The translations under genes were made by a program, and so were the position numbers. A stretch of 64,000 nt of DNA, taken from positions 1-64,000 of the forward strand of contig NZ_QGDT01000017.1 in the NCBI RefSeq assembly GCF_003149085.1, given 5' to 3'. Under the pieces are notes generated by a model that saw only the letters and a list, made by a program, of their open reading frames with translations, ran no database searches and was not told the origin of the DNA. This DNA is from Dyadobacter jejuensis (lineage in GTDB: Bacteria > Bacteroidota > Bacteroidia > Cytophagales > Spirosomataceae). The first letter of the stretch is position 1. Each line of letters begins with the position of its first letter. Positions 1-7,811 of this stretch are shown here, piece by piece.

Positions 1-11
1 ACAATTACCCA

Positions 12-155
12 AAGGGGTCAATATGCTCCAGAATGAATCAAAAATAAATGTCTAGGGGGTCAATATACGCCAGAATGTCACTAGAAAACAAGCCAATAAT
101 GTGCTTTTAGCATTCATTATTACCCTGAGTACAAGGGGTCAACATGCTCCAGAAT
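12..155. mobile_element. Probable terminal repeat region of an IS21-like element
   Basis: Three direct repeats of about 22 bp lie at 12-34, 54-77 and 133-155. Each follows the pattern GGGGTCAA(T/C)AT then (G/C) and CCAGAAT. Multiple short repeats of this GGGTCAA...CC-GAAT kind are, from memory, typical of the ends of IS21-family elements in Bacteroidota. The third copy ends where homology to the DUF1016 nuclease begins, as expected if the element inserted in that gene. No transposase gene is in the window, so it lies upstream or is lost. The repeats are directly seen. The IS21 assignment is inference. Confidence 0.5.
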
Positions 156-159
156 ATCC

Positions 160-549
160 ACATACTTGGCTAGACAGAAAAGAATATCTATCGATAGTCT
201 CGATTACTATATTGATCTCTTATTTTATCACCGCAGGTTGAAATGTCTGGTAGCGATAGACCTTAAAATAGGAGAGTTTGAAGCTGGGTTTAAAGGGCAG
301 ATGGAGTTATATCTGCGATACCTGGAGAAATATGAAAAAGTGGATGGGGAAAATACCCCTATTGGTCTAATCTTGTGCACCGGTAAAAATGAAGAGCACG
401 TGGAGTTATTGCAGTTAGACAAAAGTAATATTAGGGTGGCGGAATATTTAACGGTGCTACCGTCAGAAAACCTTCTACGAGAAAAGCTGCATAAAGCCGT
501 TGAAATAGCACAGCAAAGATTAAGTCGGAGGCTGGATGGAACAAATTGA
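160..549 (+). pseudogene. DUF1016/YhcG-type PDDEXK nuclease, C-terminal remnant
   Basis: About 128 codons match the C-terminal nuclease domain of the YhcG (DUF1016) family. The order is ARQKRISID, then YIDLLFYHRRL, then LVAIDLKIGEF with the D-x-K of the PD-(D/E)XK core, then KGQMELYLRYL and GLILCTGKN. Full-length members are about 350 residues, so the N-terminal two thirds are missing. There is no ATG: the first possible start is TTG at 166, and the frame stays open back into the adjacent repeats. It is a 5'-truncated relic, probably cut by the mobile element on its left. A strong hairpin follows the stop. The nuclease call is well supported. Loss of function is inferred from truncation. Confidence 0.8.
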
Positions 550-553
550 AACT

Positions 554-606
554 TCTGGATGAAGCACCAATGGGGTTGAGGTGCTCCCGTTGGTGCTTCA
601 TCCAGA
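554..606. terminator. Hairpin terminator between convergent genes
   Basis: A perfect 17-bp inverted repeat (554-570 against 590-606, starting TCTGGATGAAGC) flanks a 19-nt loop. It sits five bases after the stop of the nuclease remnant and just before the stop of the minus-strand flavoprotein gene. It could end transcripts from both sides, although the T-tract is weak. Confidence 0.7.
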
Positions 607-608
607 CT

Positions 609-1334
609 TTATTCCAGTCCCTTTTTATCGGGGTTCCAAAATGGTTTGTTTTTAATTTGCTTGGAATCCCAGTTTAACTCTTTTTTGAAATATTGGTTTA
701 GGGACACACATAGTCTGCTGTCACCGGCTATATAGACCATTTTCTTTCCTTGCATTTTAGGGATAATTTGCTTTAACCTGTCGATAATCGCTTCTTGAGG
801 GTTTCTTTCCAATACCTGAAAGTTAAAAGGCTTGGTGTCATCCACGTCTGCAAAGAAATCGCTGCTATTTTGACTATAAACGAGCCCCTCCACTTGTTTG
901 TCGGCTGGTAAATGTCGGGCAATGACATAAAGGTGTGATAGGGCCGACAAATCACCGATCATCAGATAGCTATCGGCGTTGGAGTCGAGTAGGAAATTTC
1001 CTTTCTTCCATTTAAAATGAACCGGAGTGCCCACTTCGCACGATTCGACCCATTGGGCGCCAATTCCCTTACTATGCGTGGCGATAGCCAAATCGATGGT
1101 CCCATTCTGGACATCCATATCCCAGACACTGTAACTTCTGACCTTGTCTTTTAGGGTGATATCCTCCTTGCCAATACCCACACCAAGTCTTATAAAGTAT
1201 CCTGGAACGAATTCGGCCGTTTTTATCTGCTCGCTTTGGATACGGATTTTGAAAACTGAATCTGATAGTTTTGTGATCTGTTCAACGGTCCCTTTTTCAA
1301 GTACTTTTTTTATTAACGCCTCTACTATTCCCAT
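609..1334 (-). CDS. Siderophore-interacting protein (SIP) family FAD-binding oxidoreductase
   Basis: The 241-residue protein has the layout of the SIP/ViuB flavoreductases, cytoplasmic enzymes that reduce ferric siderophores with NAD(P)H. An N-terminal FAD-binding barrel carries the R-x-Y-S motif (RSYSVW, residues 66-71). A nucleotide-binding half follows, including YIAGDSR near residue 203. The C-terminus KPFWNPDKKGLE (230-241) matches the family tail that lines the active site. The length is slightly short but complete. The gene stands alone on the minus strand, 265 bp from the divergent Crp/Fnr gene. No siderophore synthesis or uptake gene is adjacent, so the substrate is unknown. Confidence 0.85.
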   Translation of the reverse strand: MGIVEALIKKVLEKGTVEQITKLSDSVFKIRIQSEQIKTAEFVPGYFIRLGVGIGKEDITLKDKVRSYSVWDMDVQNGTIDLAIATHSKGIGAQWVESCEVGTPVHFKWKKGNFLLDSNADSYLMIGDLSALSHLYVIARHLPADKQVEGLVYSQNSSDFFADVDDTKPFNFQVLERNPQEAIIDRLKQIIPKMQGKKMVYIAGDSRLCVSLNQYFKKELNWDSKQIKNKPFWNPDKKGLE

Positions 1335-1599
1335 TTATTTTCTCTTTATTAATATCTGGATGCTGTTAATACATCTTATAAACGGTATTTTGATACTTTA
1401 CCTTTATTAAGAATCATAAAGGATGCTCGAGACCCGCTTTTCTGTTGGGTACTTAAACAGGCTTAGGCGTCGTTCTGTTCCTTACCAGAATACTGGATTT
1501 TGGATTGTATGAAATTTTGATCATCTTGTAAAGGATCTTACAGCACAGCTGGCCTTTACTTCTAATCAATAGGTAGGGCTCCTCCCTTAAAAAAACGAA

Positions 1600-2139
1600 G
1601 TGGAAAACCTTGATGACATCTTAAAAATTGACCCTGACGCCAGCGTTCGGTTTTATAAAAAGAAAGAATTCGTTCAACGCAAGGGCGGCGCGAAGGCGTA
1701 TTCCTTTTATGTTAAAAAAGGACTTTTGAGGAGTTATATTATCGATAGCAAGGGTAAGGAGCATGTCTTTATGTTTGCTTCAGAAGGTTGGATCATCGCA
1801 GACTTAGAAGCCATAGAATTCGATGAGCCTACATCGCTTTTTATAGATTGTCTTGAAGACTCTGAAATTCTTATCTTTAATAAAAATTGTTTTTTAAAGG
1901 CGGATTTGTCTAAGGAAAAGATTGTGGAGCATCTCCAGCTGCTTTATAGAAGAATGGCTAAGCTCCAGCGTAGGGTGCTGATGCTCATGAGTTCTCCCGC
2001 CATAGATCGTTATACCCATTTTGTGAGCGCGTATCCAGAATTGCCCCAACGGATACCCCAACATATGATAGCTAGTTACCTGGGCATTACCCCTCAAGCC
2101 CTAAGTACGATAAGAAGGAAAATAGCCGAGTCAAAGTAA
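1600..2139 (+). CDS. Crp/Fnr-family transcriptional regulator
   Basis: A 179-residue protein with an N-terminal cyclic-nucleotide-binding-type barrel (YSFYVKKGLLRSYIID, then GWIIADLEAIEF) and a C-terminal winged helix ending HMIASYLGITPQALSTIRRK. This is the Bacteroidota Crp/Fnr group in which the effector is usually unknown. No cysteine set for an Fnr-type Fe-S cluster is visible. The start is GTG at 1600; a TAA lies in frame four codons upstream, so no earlier start exists. It precedes the [4Fe-4S] protein and pirin genes on the same strand and diverges from the SIP gene, so it may regulate either side. Confidence 0.85.
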   Translation: MENLDDILKIDPDASVRFYKKKEFVQRKGGAKAYSFYVKKGLLRSYIIDSKGKEHVFMFASEGWIIADLEAIEFDEPTSLFIDCLEDSEILIFNKNCFLKADLSKEKIVEHLQLLYRRMAKLQRRVLMLMSSPAIDRYTHFVSAYPELPQRIPQHMIASYLGITPQALSTIRRKIAESK

Positions 2140-2215
2140 ATGCCCTCGATTTGTTAATCTAGATGAATGTTCCCTGGTAATTAAGTACTGAAATTTGCCT
2201 AAAACAATTTCATTT

Positions 2216-2431
2216 ATGATAAAGGAATATAGCAACGGAGAAATTACCATCAAATGGCAAGCTGATAAATGCCAGCATGCTGGGGTATGCGTTATGACAT
2301 TGCCTAGGGTTTATAACCCCAAAGCATCGCCATGGATCGATATGGCCCATGCTACTACCGAAGAGTTAAAGGATCAAATTAATAAGTGCCCTTCCGGGGC
2401 CTTAAGCTACTATACCAATGAGCAAGATTAA
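2216..2431 (+). CDS. Small divergent [4Fe-4S] mono-cluster protein (Fer4_19 type)
   Basis: A 71-residue protein with the Fer4_19 pattern: KCQHAGVCVMTLPRVYNPKA near the start and INKCPSGALSYY near the end. The three cysteines, with a possible fourth ligand, suggest one iron-sulfur cluster and an electron-transfer role. I chose ATG at 2216 because family members begin close to K/I-Y-SNGE. An upstream in-frame TTG at 2195 would add seven residues. Its last 14 bases overlap the pirin gene, so the two are almost surely translated together. Redox partners are unknown. Confidence 0.82.
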   Translation: MIKEYSNGEITIKWQADKCQHAGVCVMTLPRVYNPKASPWIDMAHATTEELKDQINKCPSGALSYYTNEQD

Positions 2432-3431
2432 AACGATAAAAACATTGGGGTTCCCATGGGAAACACAGGACCCATTCCTTTTTTGCGCTTATCACAGGGA
2501 TGAGTATCCTCAAGGGAATTCGAAAATGGGTGTTTCAGTCGATCAATTAGGAGGCCGACCTATAGGTCAGGATTTTGTGGTGAAAGATGGTTGGCGAATG
2601 TACCATGGCACCGACATTCCAGGCTTTCCGTATCATCCGCACCGTGGGTTCGAAACCATTACCATCAATAAAGAGGGTGTTGTGGACCATTCCGATTCCC
2701 TGGGAGCCGCCGGTAGGTTTATGGAGGGCGATGTACAGTGGATGACCGCCGGAAAGGGAATCCAACATTCTGAAATGTTTCCATTATTAAACGAAGATAA
2801 GGGGAATCCCTTAGAGATTTTTCAGATATGGCTCAATCTCCCGAAGGCCTCCAAAATGGTAGAACCGCATTTTAAAATGTTGTGGAGGGAAGCCATCCCC
2901 GAGCTGAGCCACCAAGATGCCGCTGGCAAAATGACCACGGTACAGATAATAGCCGGTAGGCTAGGAGAGGTAAGTGCCCCAAGCCCTACACCCGATTCCT
3001 GGGCAGCCAATCCAGCACATGCAGTGGGGGTATATACGGTGAAGATGGAAGCAGGGGCCGTTTGGACCCTGCCCAAAACGAATGATGCGGCCAATCGGTC
3101 CATGTTTTTTTATAAGGGCGAAAGTATCCAAGTGGAGGGGCAAACGATTCCTTCAGGCCGGCTGATTGAAGCCCGTGCAGGAGAGGATATTTCCATCCAA
3201 AATGGAAACAAGGAGGCCTACCTGTTAATTCTTGAAGGTAAGCCTATAGAAGAACCAGTCGTACAGCATGGTCCTTACGTGATGAATACCCAGGAAGAGA
3301 TTAGAGAGGCGATGCGGGAATATGGAAAAACGCAGTTTGGCGGGTGGCCCTGGAAGGAAAGAGAGGTGGTGCATGCCAAAGACAAAGGACGGTTTGCTTT
3401 GCATGCTGATGGAGAATTAGAAACCAAATAA
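2418..3431 (+). CDS. Pirin family protein (cupin)
   Basis: A 337-residue bicupin. The N-terminal cupin carries the conserved metal-binding motif HPHRGFETIT (His73 and His75 in this numbering) and the later GKGIQHSEM, which gives the remaining His and Glu ligands. Pirins bind iron; some are quercetinases and others act on transcription or metabolic enzymes, so the exact role here is open. It overlaps the [4Fe-4S] protein gene by 14 bp and is the last gene of this small cluster before a strong hairpin. Confidence 0.88.
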   Translation: MSKIKTIKTLGFPWETQDPFLFCAYHRDEYPQGNSKMGVSVDQLGGRPIGQDFVVKDGWRMYHGTDIPGFPYHPHRGFETITINKEGVVDHSDSLGAAGRFMEGDVQWMTAGKGIQHSEMFPLLNEDKGNPLEIFQIWLNLPKASKMVEPHFKMLWREAIPELSHQDAAGKMTTVQIIAGRLGEVSAPSPTPDSWAANPAHAVGVYTVKMEAGAVWTLPKTNDAANRSMFFYKGESIQVEGQTIPSGRLIEARAGEDISIQNGNKEAYLLILEGKPIEEPVVQHGPYVMNTQEEIREAMREYGKTQFGGWPWKEREVVHAKDKGRFALHADGELETK

Positions 3432-3444
3432 ACTATAATCCTAT

Positions 3445-3480
3445 ATTTTCCCGCAGATACATCGGTATCTGCGGGAAAAT
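3445..3480. terminator. Hairpin terminator after pirin gene
   Basis: A perfect 15-bp inverted repeat (3445-3459 with 3466-3480, ATTTTCCCGCAGATA) encloses a six-base loop. It follows the pirin stop by 13 bp. It also faces the end of the oxidoreductase remnant on the minus strand, so it probably works in both directions. Confidence 0.75.
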
Positions 3481-3484
3481 GGCC

Positions 3485-3640
3485 CTAAATATGCAATTCT
3501 CCATGGTATTCTTTCCAGTCTAGGTAGCCTTCCATAGAAAGCCCATAATGCAATTCGCGGCGAGGCGGGGTCAAAGGCCAATTGTTTTGTAGGCGTAGGA
3601 CCAGGTCTGGGTTGGCTATAAAAGGTCGGCCAAAGCCTAT
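3485..3640 (-). pseudogene. Old Yellow Enzyme (alkene reductase) C-terminal remnant
   Basis: Reading the minus strand from 3640 down to a TAG at 3485 gives 51 residues that begin IGFGRPFIANPDLVLRL and run through WPLTPPRRELHYG and MEGYLDW. This is the characteristic C-terminus of NADH:flavin oxidoreductases of the OYE family, where GFGRxFIxNPDLxxRL lines the FMN phosphate site. Family members have about 360 residues, so roughly the first 310 are missing. Homology stops abruptly at 3640, where LysR homology begins on the other strand, which points to a single deletion joining two formerly divergent genes. Confidence 0.75.
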
Positions 3641-4491
3641 CTGGTGCCGCCCAAGGGCTCAATATTTCCCAACCGGGGGCTAGCTTACATCTCAATGCAC
3701 TGGAGGCCTACACGGGTTATAAGTTATTCGACCGATCGGCCAGGCGGATGGTGCCCACCGAGAAAGGGAAGATCTTGTATAACTATATTGTGGAGCCTAT
3801 TCAAAAATTGGAAATGGCCGAACAGCATTTTTTGAAACGCTCCCAGTCCGAACGGCCTACTATCAGTGTGGGGATGTGTTTCGAAACTTTTCAGTATACC
3901 CTCGAAGAACATATTCCTAAGTTACCGTTCAACTTGATCATTAAGTTTGGTGAGTATCCTCAAATGCAGCATGATCTGGATAACGGACTGTTGGACCTGA
4001 TCGTGACTCCTCAAAAGGGAAATCAGAAAAATTTGTTGTATGAACCGTTTTCAACAGAGCGGATCGTCTTGATAGCAGGTGGGAAAACGGATCTACAGCC
4101 TATAGAATCACTCTTGAAATCTGCCTCTATTGCGGAGTTGGGGGCTTATCTGAAAGAGCAGCTTTGGTACAGCACTACCGCCGATATGGAGCATATGAAA
4201 AATTTTTGGAAGAAGAATTTTAAGGAGCATCCCGACTTCCGACCCAATTATCTGGTGCCCAATATCAGCTCCATTATTCGATGCTTGAGCGATGGGGTGG
4301 GCTTTTCCATCGTTCCCGATTTTCTGTGTAGGGAGGCTATAGACCAACAAAAAATAAAGCTGGTATGGGAAGGAACCGAACCTATGGATAACACCCTTTA
4401 CTTTGGTACGCGCAAAAATACCATGTACCAAGAGCAATTAAACAGATTGGAAATGATATTTAGGGAGAAATGGGAAAAGGTAATGAGCTAA
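3640..4491 (+). pseudogene. LysR-family regulator lacking its N-terminus
   Basis: From 3640 the plus strand reads SGAAQGLNISQPGASLHLNA, the middle of a LysR helix-turn-helix. It then runs through YKLFDRSARRMVPTEKG into a full substrate-binding domain ending EMIFREKWEKVMS. About 20 N-terminal residues and the promoter are gone, and no start codon lies in a sensible place. The first ATG, at 3748, would start after the DNA-binding helix. LysR genes often diverge from an oxidoreductase they control, and the adjacent piece of such an enzyme fits. It is most likely inactive, unless a fusion start exists that I cannot see. Confidence 0.75.
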
Positions 4492-4550
4492 TTCCATCAC
4501 TTAAAGACTTTTCTTTGGCTTTAAATGATGGTCAATCGCAGCGGGATTAC

Positions 4551-5429
4551 CTATATCGAACTATGATCGGACAAGGTATTTCGTTTTTCCTTAAGGTGGT
4601 TGCGCGACTGCTTTTGAAAGGCATCGGGCGATTGTCCCGTTTGCTTTTTGAAAAATCGGCTAAAATAAGGGCGGTCTGAAAAGCCGAGTTCATAGGCGAT
4701 TTCCTTGATGGTTTGGTCACTATGAATAATCATCCGTTTTGCTTCTAGTACTATCCGATCATGAATGAGTTCCATGCCCGTTTTATGAAGCTTATCTTTT
4801 AATATCTGGTTAAGCCTTTTGGAGCTTATGCCTAGTTTTGCGGCATAGAAGTCGGTGTTGCGTACTTGGAGGTAGTTGCTCTCCAAAAGCATCAGAAATT
4901 CATAGACCCTTTTTTGGTGGATATCATGCCCAGTAAACTCCTGTTCTTTTACTTTTATTAGCTTTAATAAAAAAACCTTGAGGATGGCCTTCACGATGAT
5001 GAGATCATCCGAGCCTTTTTGGTATTCACCCAGTAGCAACTGGTACACATGGCCCAATTCTTCGGCGGCCTCCCTTTCGAGTCTTAAACACGAAAACTCC
5101 CCCTGCACGTTAAAGATTTTGAATATATCCAGAAGAAACTCCTTATCCACTTCTTCGAGAACCTCCCTTTTAAAGGACAATAGTTCCCCATTTTTACCGG
5201 CTTTGTTGAGTTGATGTACCCGATAAGGGGGGATCAGGTAGATCCAGTCGCCTTTTAAGTCAAAATCTGGGTTTTTAATATCGTGTAAGGGGCCTTCATT
5301 TTTTAACCATACGATTTCGAAAAAGTCTTTCCGGTCTGGGTCATTCAAATAGCTTGGAGGGCAGTCGTGTAGATTACGGATGTAGATCATCGCCGAGGCG
5401 AGACGGGAATCGTTATTGGTGGAGATCAT
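4551..5429 (-). CDS. AraC-family transcriptional regulator
   Basis: A 292-residue protein with an N-terminal ligand-binding cupin-like half and a C-terminal pair of helix-turn-helix motifs (RNTDFYAAKLGISSKRLNQI and IKEIAYELGFSDRPYFSRFF), the second being the AraC signature. I placed the start at ATG 5429 (MISTNNDSRL) because the open frame upstream, extending to 5651, encodes Cys/Tyr-rich sequence unlike the family and would overlap the divergent hxlB start. It diverges from hxlBA, and tandem 21-bp repeats lie between them, so it probably controls those genes. The inducer is unknown. Confidence 0.85.
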   Translation of the reverse strand: MISTNNDSRLASAMIYIRNLHDCPPSYLNDPDRKDFFEIVWLKNEGPLHDIKNPDFDLKGDWIYLIPPYRVHQLNKAGKNGELLSFKREVLEEVDKEFLLDIFKIFNVQGEFSCLRLEREAAEELGHVYQLLLGEYQKGSDDLIIVKAILKVFLLKLIKVKEQEFTGHDIHQKRVYEFLMLLESNYLQVRNTDFYAAKLGISSKRLNQILKDKLHKTGMELIHDRIVLEAKRMIIHSDQTIKEIAYELGFSDRPYFSRFFKKQTGQSPDAFQKQSRNHLKEKRNTLSDHSSI

Positions 5430-5458
5430 TTTTGTAGTCAAGATAGCGTAAAGGTCTT

Positions 5459-5500
5459 GGTGGACGATTCGGTAATTATGGTGGATTATTCGGAAATAAG
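5459..5500. promoter_or_regulatory. Tandem 21-bp direct repeats, candidate AraC operator
   Basis: Two adjacent direct repeats at 5459-5479 and 5480-5500 share GGTGGA and ATTCGG blocks and match at 16 of 21 positions. Their 21-bp period is two helical turns, the usual geometry of paired AraC half-sites. A weaker copy of the second block (AATCGG) is at about 5517, and an inverted copy of the GGTGGAC block is near 5549. They lie between the divergent araC-type gene and hxlB. The repeats are seen; the binding role is inferred. Confidence 0.5.
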
Positions 5501-5599
5501 GTAATTGATAAGGCAAAAATCGGAAATTATTGGCATAAAATTTCCTTATTGTCCACCTTATCTGGAAGATTGTGTAACATTTACCACGACACCTACCAA

Positions 5600-5607
5600 T
5601 ACATTTG
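5600..5607 (+). promoter_or_regulatory. TAnnTTTG promoter -7 box for hxlBA
   Basis: TACATTTG matches the Bacteroidota -7 consensus and lies 24 bp before the hxlB start codon. No good -33 TTTG is present at the usual distance, as expected for an activator-dependent promoter downstream of AraC-type sites. Confidence 0.45.
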
Positions 5608-5630
5608 CAGTCTGACCAAACAGGACCATA

Positions 5631-6221
5631 ATGCAAGTGAACACCCAACAAGATATCCTACTTTCGATAGACATACAGCAAAATCTTAAACAAATACTCG
5701 CCGAGAACAATGATTTGGTTGAGGCCCTAGGCTATAGCGATTTGGGATCCCTAGTACGTAATATCCGGGAGGCCAATTCGATATTCCTGTTGGCCGCTGG
5801 CCGTTCCGGCTTGTCTATGCGTGCAGTAGCCATGAGGCTGATGCATCTGGGTCTCCGGGTGTATTTTGTAGGGGAAACTACCACTCCGGCCATTCAAGAA
5901 GGCGACCTGCTCTGGGCTGCCTCGGGCTCAGGAACTACAGGAGCCATCGTTAGGGCTGCCGAAAAAGCCCGGCGCGTAGGCGCTAGGGTGGTGGCTATTA
6001 CCACCAATACGGAGTCGACTCTGGCATCTCTGGCCCATTTACACGTCTTGCTGCCTGCCGCTGAAAAGCAGGATCACGGTGGAGAAAGATCAAAACAATA
6101 TGCCGGGAGCCTTTTTGAGCAAGCTTTGCTGCTCATAGGAGACGCCATCTTTATGGAATTATGGAAACTGGACGGCTCTCCTGCCGAAATCCTGTGGGAG
6201 CGTCATGCCAATATGGAGTAG
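5631..6221 (+). CDS. hxlB: 6-phospho-3-hexuloisomerase
   Basis: A 196-residue single-domain SIS protein. It opens with the family's helical arm, then IFLLAAGRSGLSMRAVAMRL (residues about 50-69), FVGETTTPAIQEGDLLWAAS and SGSGTTG, which form the sugar-phosphate site of PHI enzymes. PHI converts D-arabino-hex-3-ulose 6-phosphate to fructose 6-phosphate in the ribulose monophosphate pathway. The next gene, 38 bp downstream, encodes the partner synthase, which makes the assignment firm. The order hxlB-hxlA and the AraC regulator suggest inducible expression. Confidence 0.92.
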   Translation: MQVNTQQDILLSIDIQQNLKQILAENNDLVEALGYSDLGSLVRNIREANSIFLLAAGRSGLSMRAVAMRLMHLGLRVYFVGETTTPAIQEGDLLWAASGSGTTGAIVRAAEKARRVGARVVAITTNTESTLASLAHLHVLLPAAEKQDHGGERSKQYAGSLFEQALLLIGDAIFMELWKLDGSPAEILWERHANME

Positions 6222-6259
6222 ATTAATCAAATAAATAGTAACCACTAAATACCAACAAA

Positions 6260-6892
6260 ATGGCCAAATTACAAGTAGCAATAGATCTATTAACAACTGA
6301 AGAGGCACTGGCCTTAGCCGCCAAAGTAGCCCCTTACGTAGATATCATCGAACTGGGAACTCCCTTGATCAAAAATATGGGATCGACGGTGATCACGGCT
6401 ATGAAAAATGCCCATCCCGACAAATTGGTCTTTGCAGACCTTAAAACGGCCGATGCCGGTGAGCTAGAGGCCGATATTGCCTTTAAAGCGGGAGCGGACT
6501 TGGTAACCGTAATGGGTGCTGCCGGCAATGCCACGATCATCGGCGCTGTGAAAGCGGCAAAGGCGCATGGAAAAGGGGTAGTGGTGGATACCATCGGGTA
6601 TCCCGATCGTGTAAAACGAGCTCAGGAAGTGATAGGCCTTGGCGTAGAATTTGTGGAGCTCCATGCAGGTTTGGATGAGCAATGGACAGAGGGCTATTCT
6701 ATCCAGGTCCTGATTGACGAAGCGGCTAGAGCAGGCGTGCCAGTGTCTATAGCTGGTGGTGTAAATATTGATAATGTTACGGCTGTCATCCAAGCTGGTG
6801 CTCAAGTAGCTGTGGCTGGTGCTGCCATCTATGGTGCCGACGATCCAGCTCAAGCTGCTAAGGCACTTCGGGAGGCGATAGATGCCGCGTAA
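6260..6892 (+). CDS. hxlA: 3-hexulose-6-phosphate synthase
   Basis: A 210-residue TIM barrel of the orotidine-monophosphate decarboxylase superfamily. The D-x-K-x-x-D motif is FADLKTADAGE (Asp60, Lys62, Asp65), followed by VELHAGLDEQ and the phosphate-binding SIAGGVN and VAGAAIYG. These fit HPS, which condenses formaldehyde with ribulose 5-phosphate or runs in reverse. The related 3-keto-L-gulonate-6-phosphate decarboxylase is the main alternative, but the PHI gene beside it favours HPS. It ends the operon before a strong terminator. No methanol or methylamine oxidation gene is nearby, so formaldehyde detoxification or pentose supply is likelier than methylotrophy. Confidence 0.9.
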   Translation: MAKLQVAIDLLTTEEALALAAKVAPYVDIIELGTPLIKNMGSTVITAMKNAHPDKLVFADLKTADAGELEADIAFKAGADLVTVMGAAGNATIIGAVKAAKAHGKGVVVDTIGYPDRVKRAQEVIGLGVEFVELHAGLDEQWTEGYSIQVLIDEAARAGVPVSIAGGVNIDNVTAVIQAGAQVAVAGAAIYGADDPAQAAKALREAIDAA

Positions 6893-6918
6893 ATTCTAAA
6901 TAATTCGATCTATTTACG

Positions 6919-6960
6919 ACAGAAGCCCCGTCCTAATCACTCAGGATGGGGCTTCTGTTT
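6919..6960 (+). terminator. Rho-independent terminator after hxlA
   Basis: A 16-bp stem (6919-6934 with 6943-6958, ACAGAAGCCCCGTCCT, one G-T pair) and an eight-base loop begin 26 bp after the hxlA stop and end in a short T-run. Confidence 0.8.
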
Positions 6961-7068
6961 ATAGATTCCCTCATTTTACAGCGTATCAGCGGTCTATCGA
7001 AATCTTATTTACAGGACCTTCAGTCGTTTCTCTTAGATTTGAATATAAGGATAAAAATCTCCCGCTCC

Positions 7069-7800
7069 CTACCTGGCGATATCGATGGCATAGGTGAAGC
7101 GGTCGGCTCGGTAATAGCCCAAATTGTATTCGATGGGCCGGTCACCCGGATCGCATACCACCCGCTTACGTAATAAAATGGGATCTCCAGTATTGACCTG
7201 TAATATATGGGCCAGGTGATCATCGGCAAGGGTAGCGCTGATCTCCTCTTTCGAAACGGATACGACGGTATGGTGGTCTTTTTCCAACATCTCATAAAGC
7301 GGTCTGGAAAAGTCCTCGTCGGGGGTGAGGCCCACCCGTGGGTGAAAATAGGAGATGAAGTGTACGATAGGGCCGTTGTCCAAGCCCCGCAACCGCTCTA
7401 GTTTCAATACCTTACTTTTCTGAACGATTCCGAATAAAGTGGCAGTAGCCTGGTCGGCCTCCACCCAATCTACCTTGAGATCATAGGTCTTGAAGGCTAC
7501 CCCTTTTTCGTGCATTTCAAGGGTGAAACTCGACCATTTATTAAGCTTGGTGGTGATATTATTCTTGGAAACTTTCGTTCCCACCCCCTTCTTTCTGGTC
7601 AGCAGCCCCTCTTGTACCAGTTTGTTGAGGGCTTGCCGTACCGTATTTCTAGAAATCCCCATCCGCTTCGCTATGTCGACTTCATTAGGGAAAAGTTTAC
7701 CATTTTGATATTCAGGATCACTGATGAGCCCCCGCAACAGCTGCTCCACTTGTATATGAAGTGGCAGGTGACTATGATGATCGATGCTGAATATTTCCAT
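7069..7800 (-). CDS. GntR-family regulator (HutC/UTRA subfamily)
   Basis: A 243-residue protein. Residues 1-75 form a GntR winged helix (LFPNEVDIAKRMGISRNTVR, then LVQEGLLTRKKGVGT). Residues of about 95-235 are a UTRA ligand domain (KVLKLERLRGLDNGPIVHF, ending RPIEYNLGYYRADRFTYAI). Such proteins are usually repressors released by a sugar phosphate. It diverges from the mannoside operon, and a perfect palindrome lies 12 bp before its own start with a second, imperfect copy over the operon promoter. It therefore probably represses both itself and the operon, perhaps with a hexose phosphate as inducer (inferred). Confidence 0.88.
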   Translation of the reverse strand: MEIFSIDHHSHLPLHIQVEQLLRGLISDPEYQNGKLFPNEVDIAKRMGISRNTVRQALNKLVQEGLLTRKKGVGTKVSKNNITTKLNKWSSFTLEMHEKGVAFKTYDLKVDWVEADQATATLFGIVQKSKVLKLERLRGLDNGPIVHFISYFHPRVGLTPDEDFSRPLYEMLEKDHHTVVSVSKEEISATLADDHLAHILQVNTGDPILLRKRVVCDPGDRPIEYNLGYYRADRFTYAIDIAR

Positions 7801-7811
7801 AGGTTATCGGT

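Noticed and set aside
4551..5651. A 366-residue version of the AraC regulator
   Set aside because: The extra 74 residues would cover the operator repeats and overlap the hxlB start. The sequence is unlike the family.
6902..6960. Inverted repeat after hxlA considered as a mobile-element end
   Set aside because: Its stem, loop and T-run fit an ordinary terminator better.
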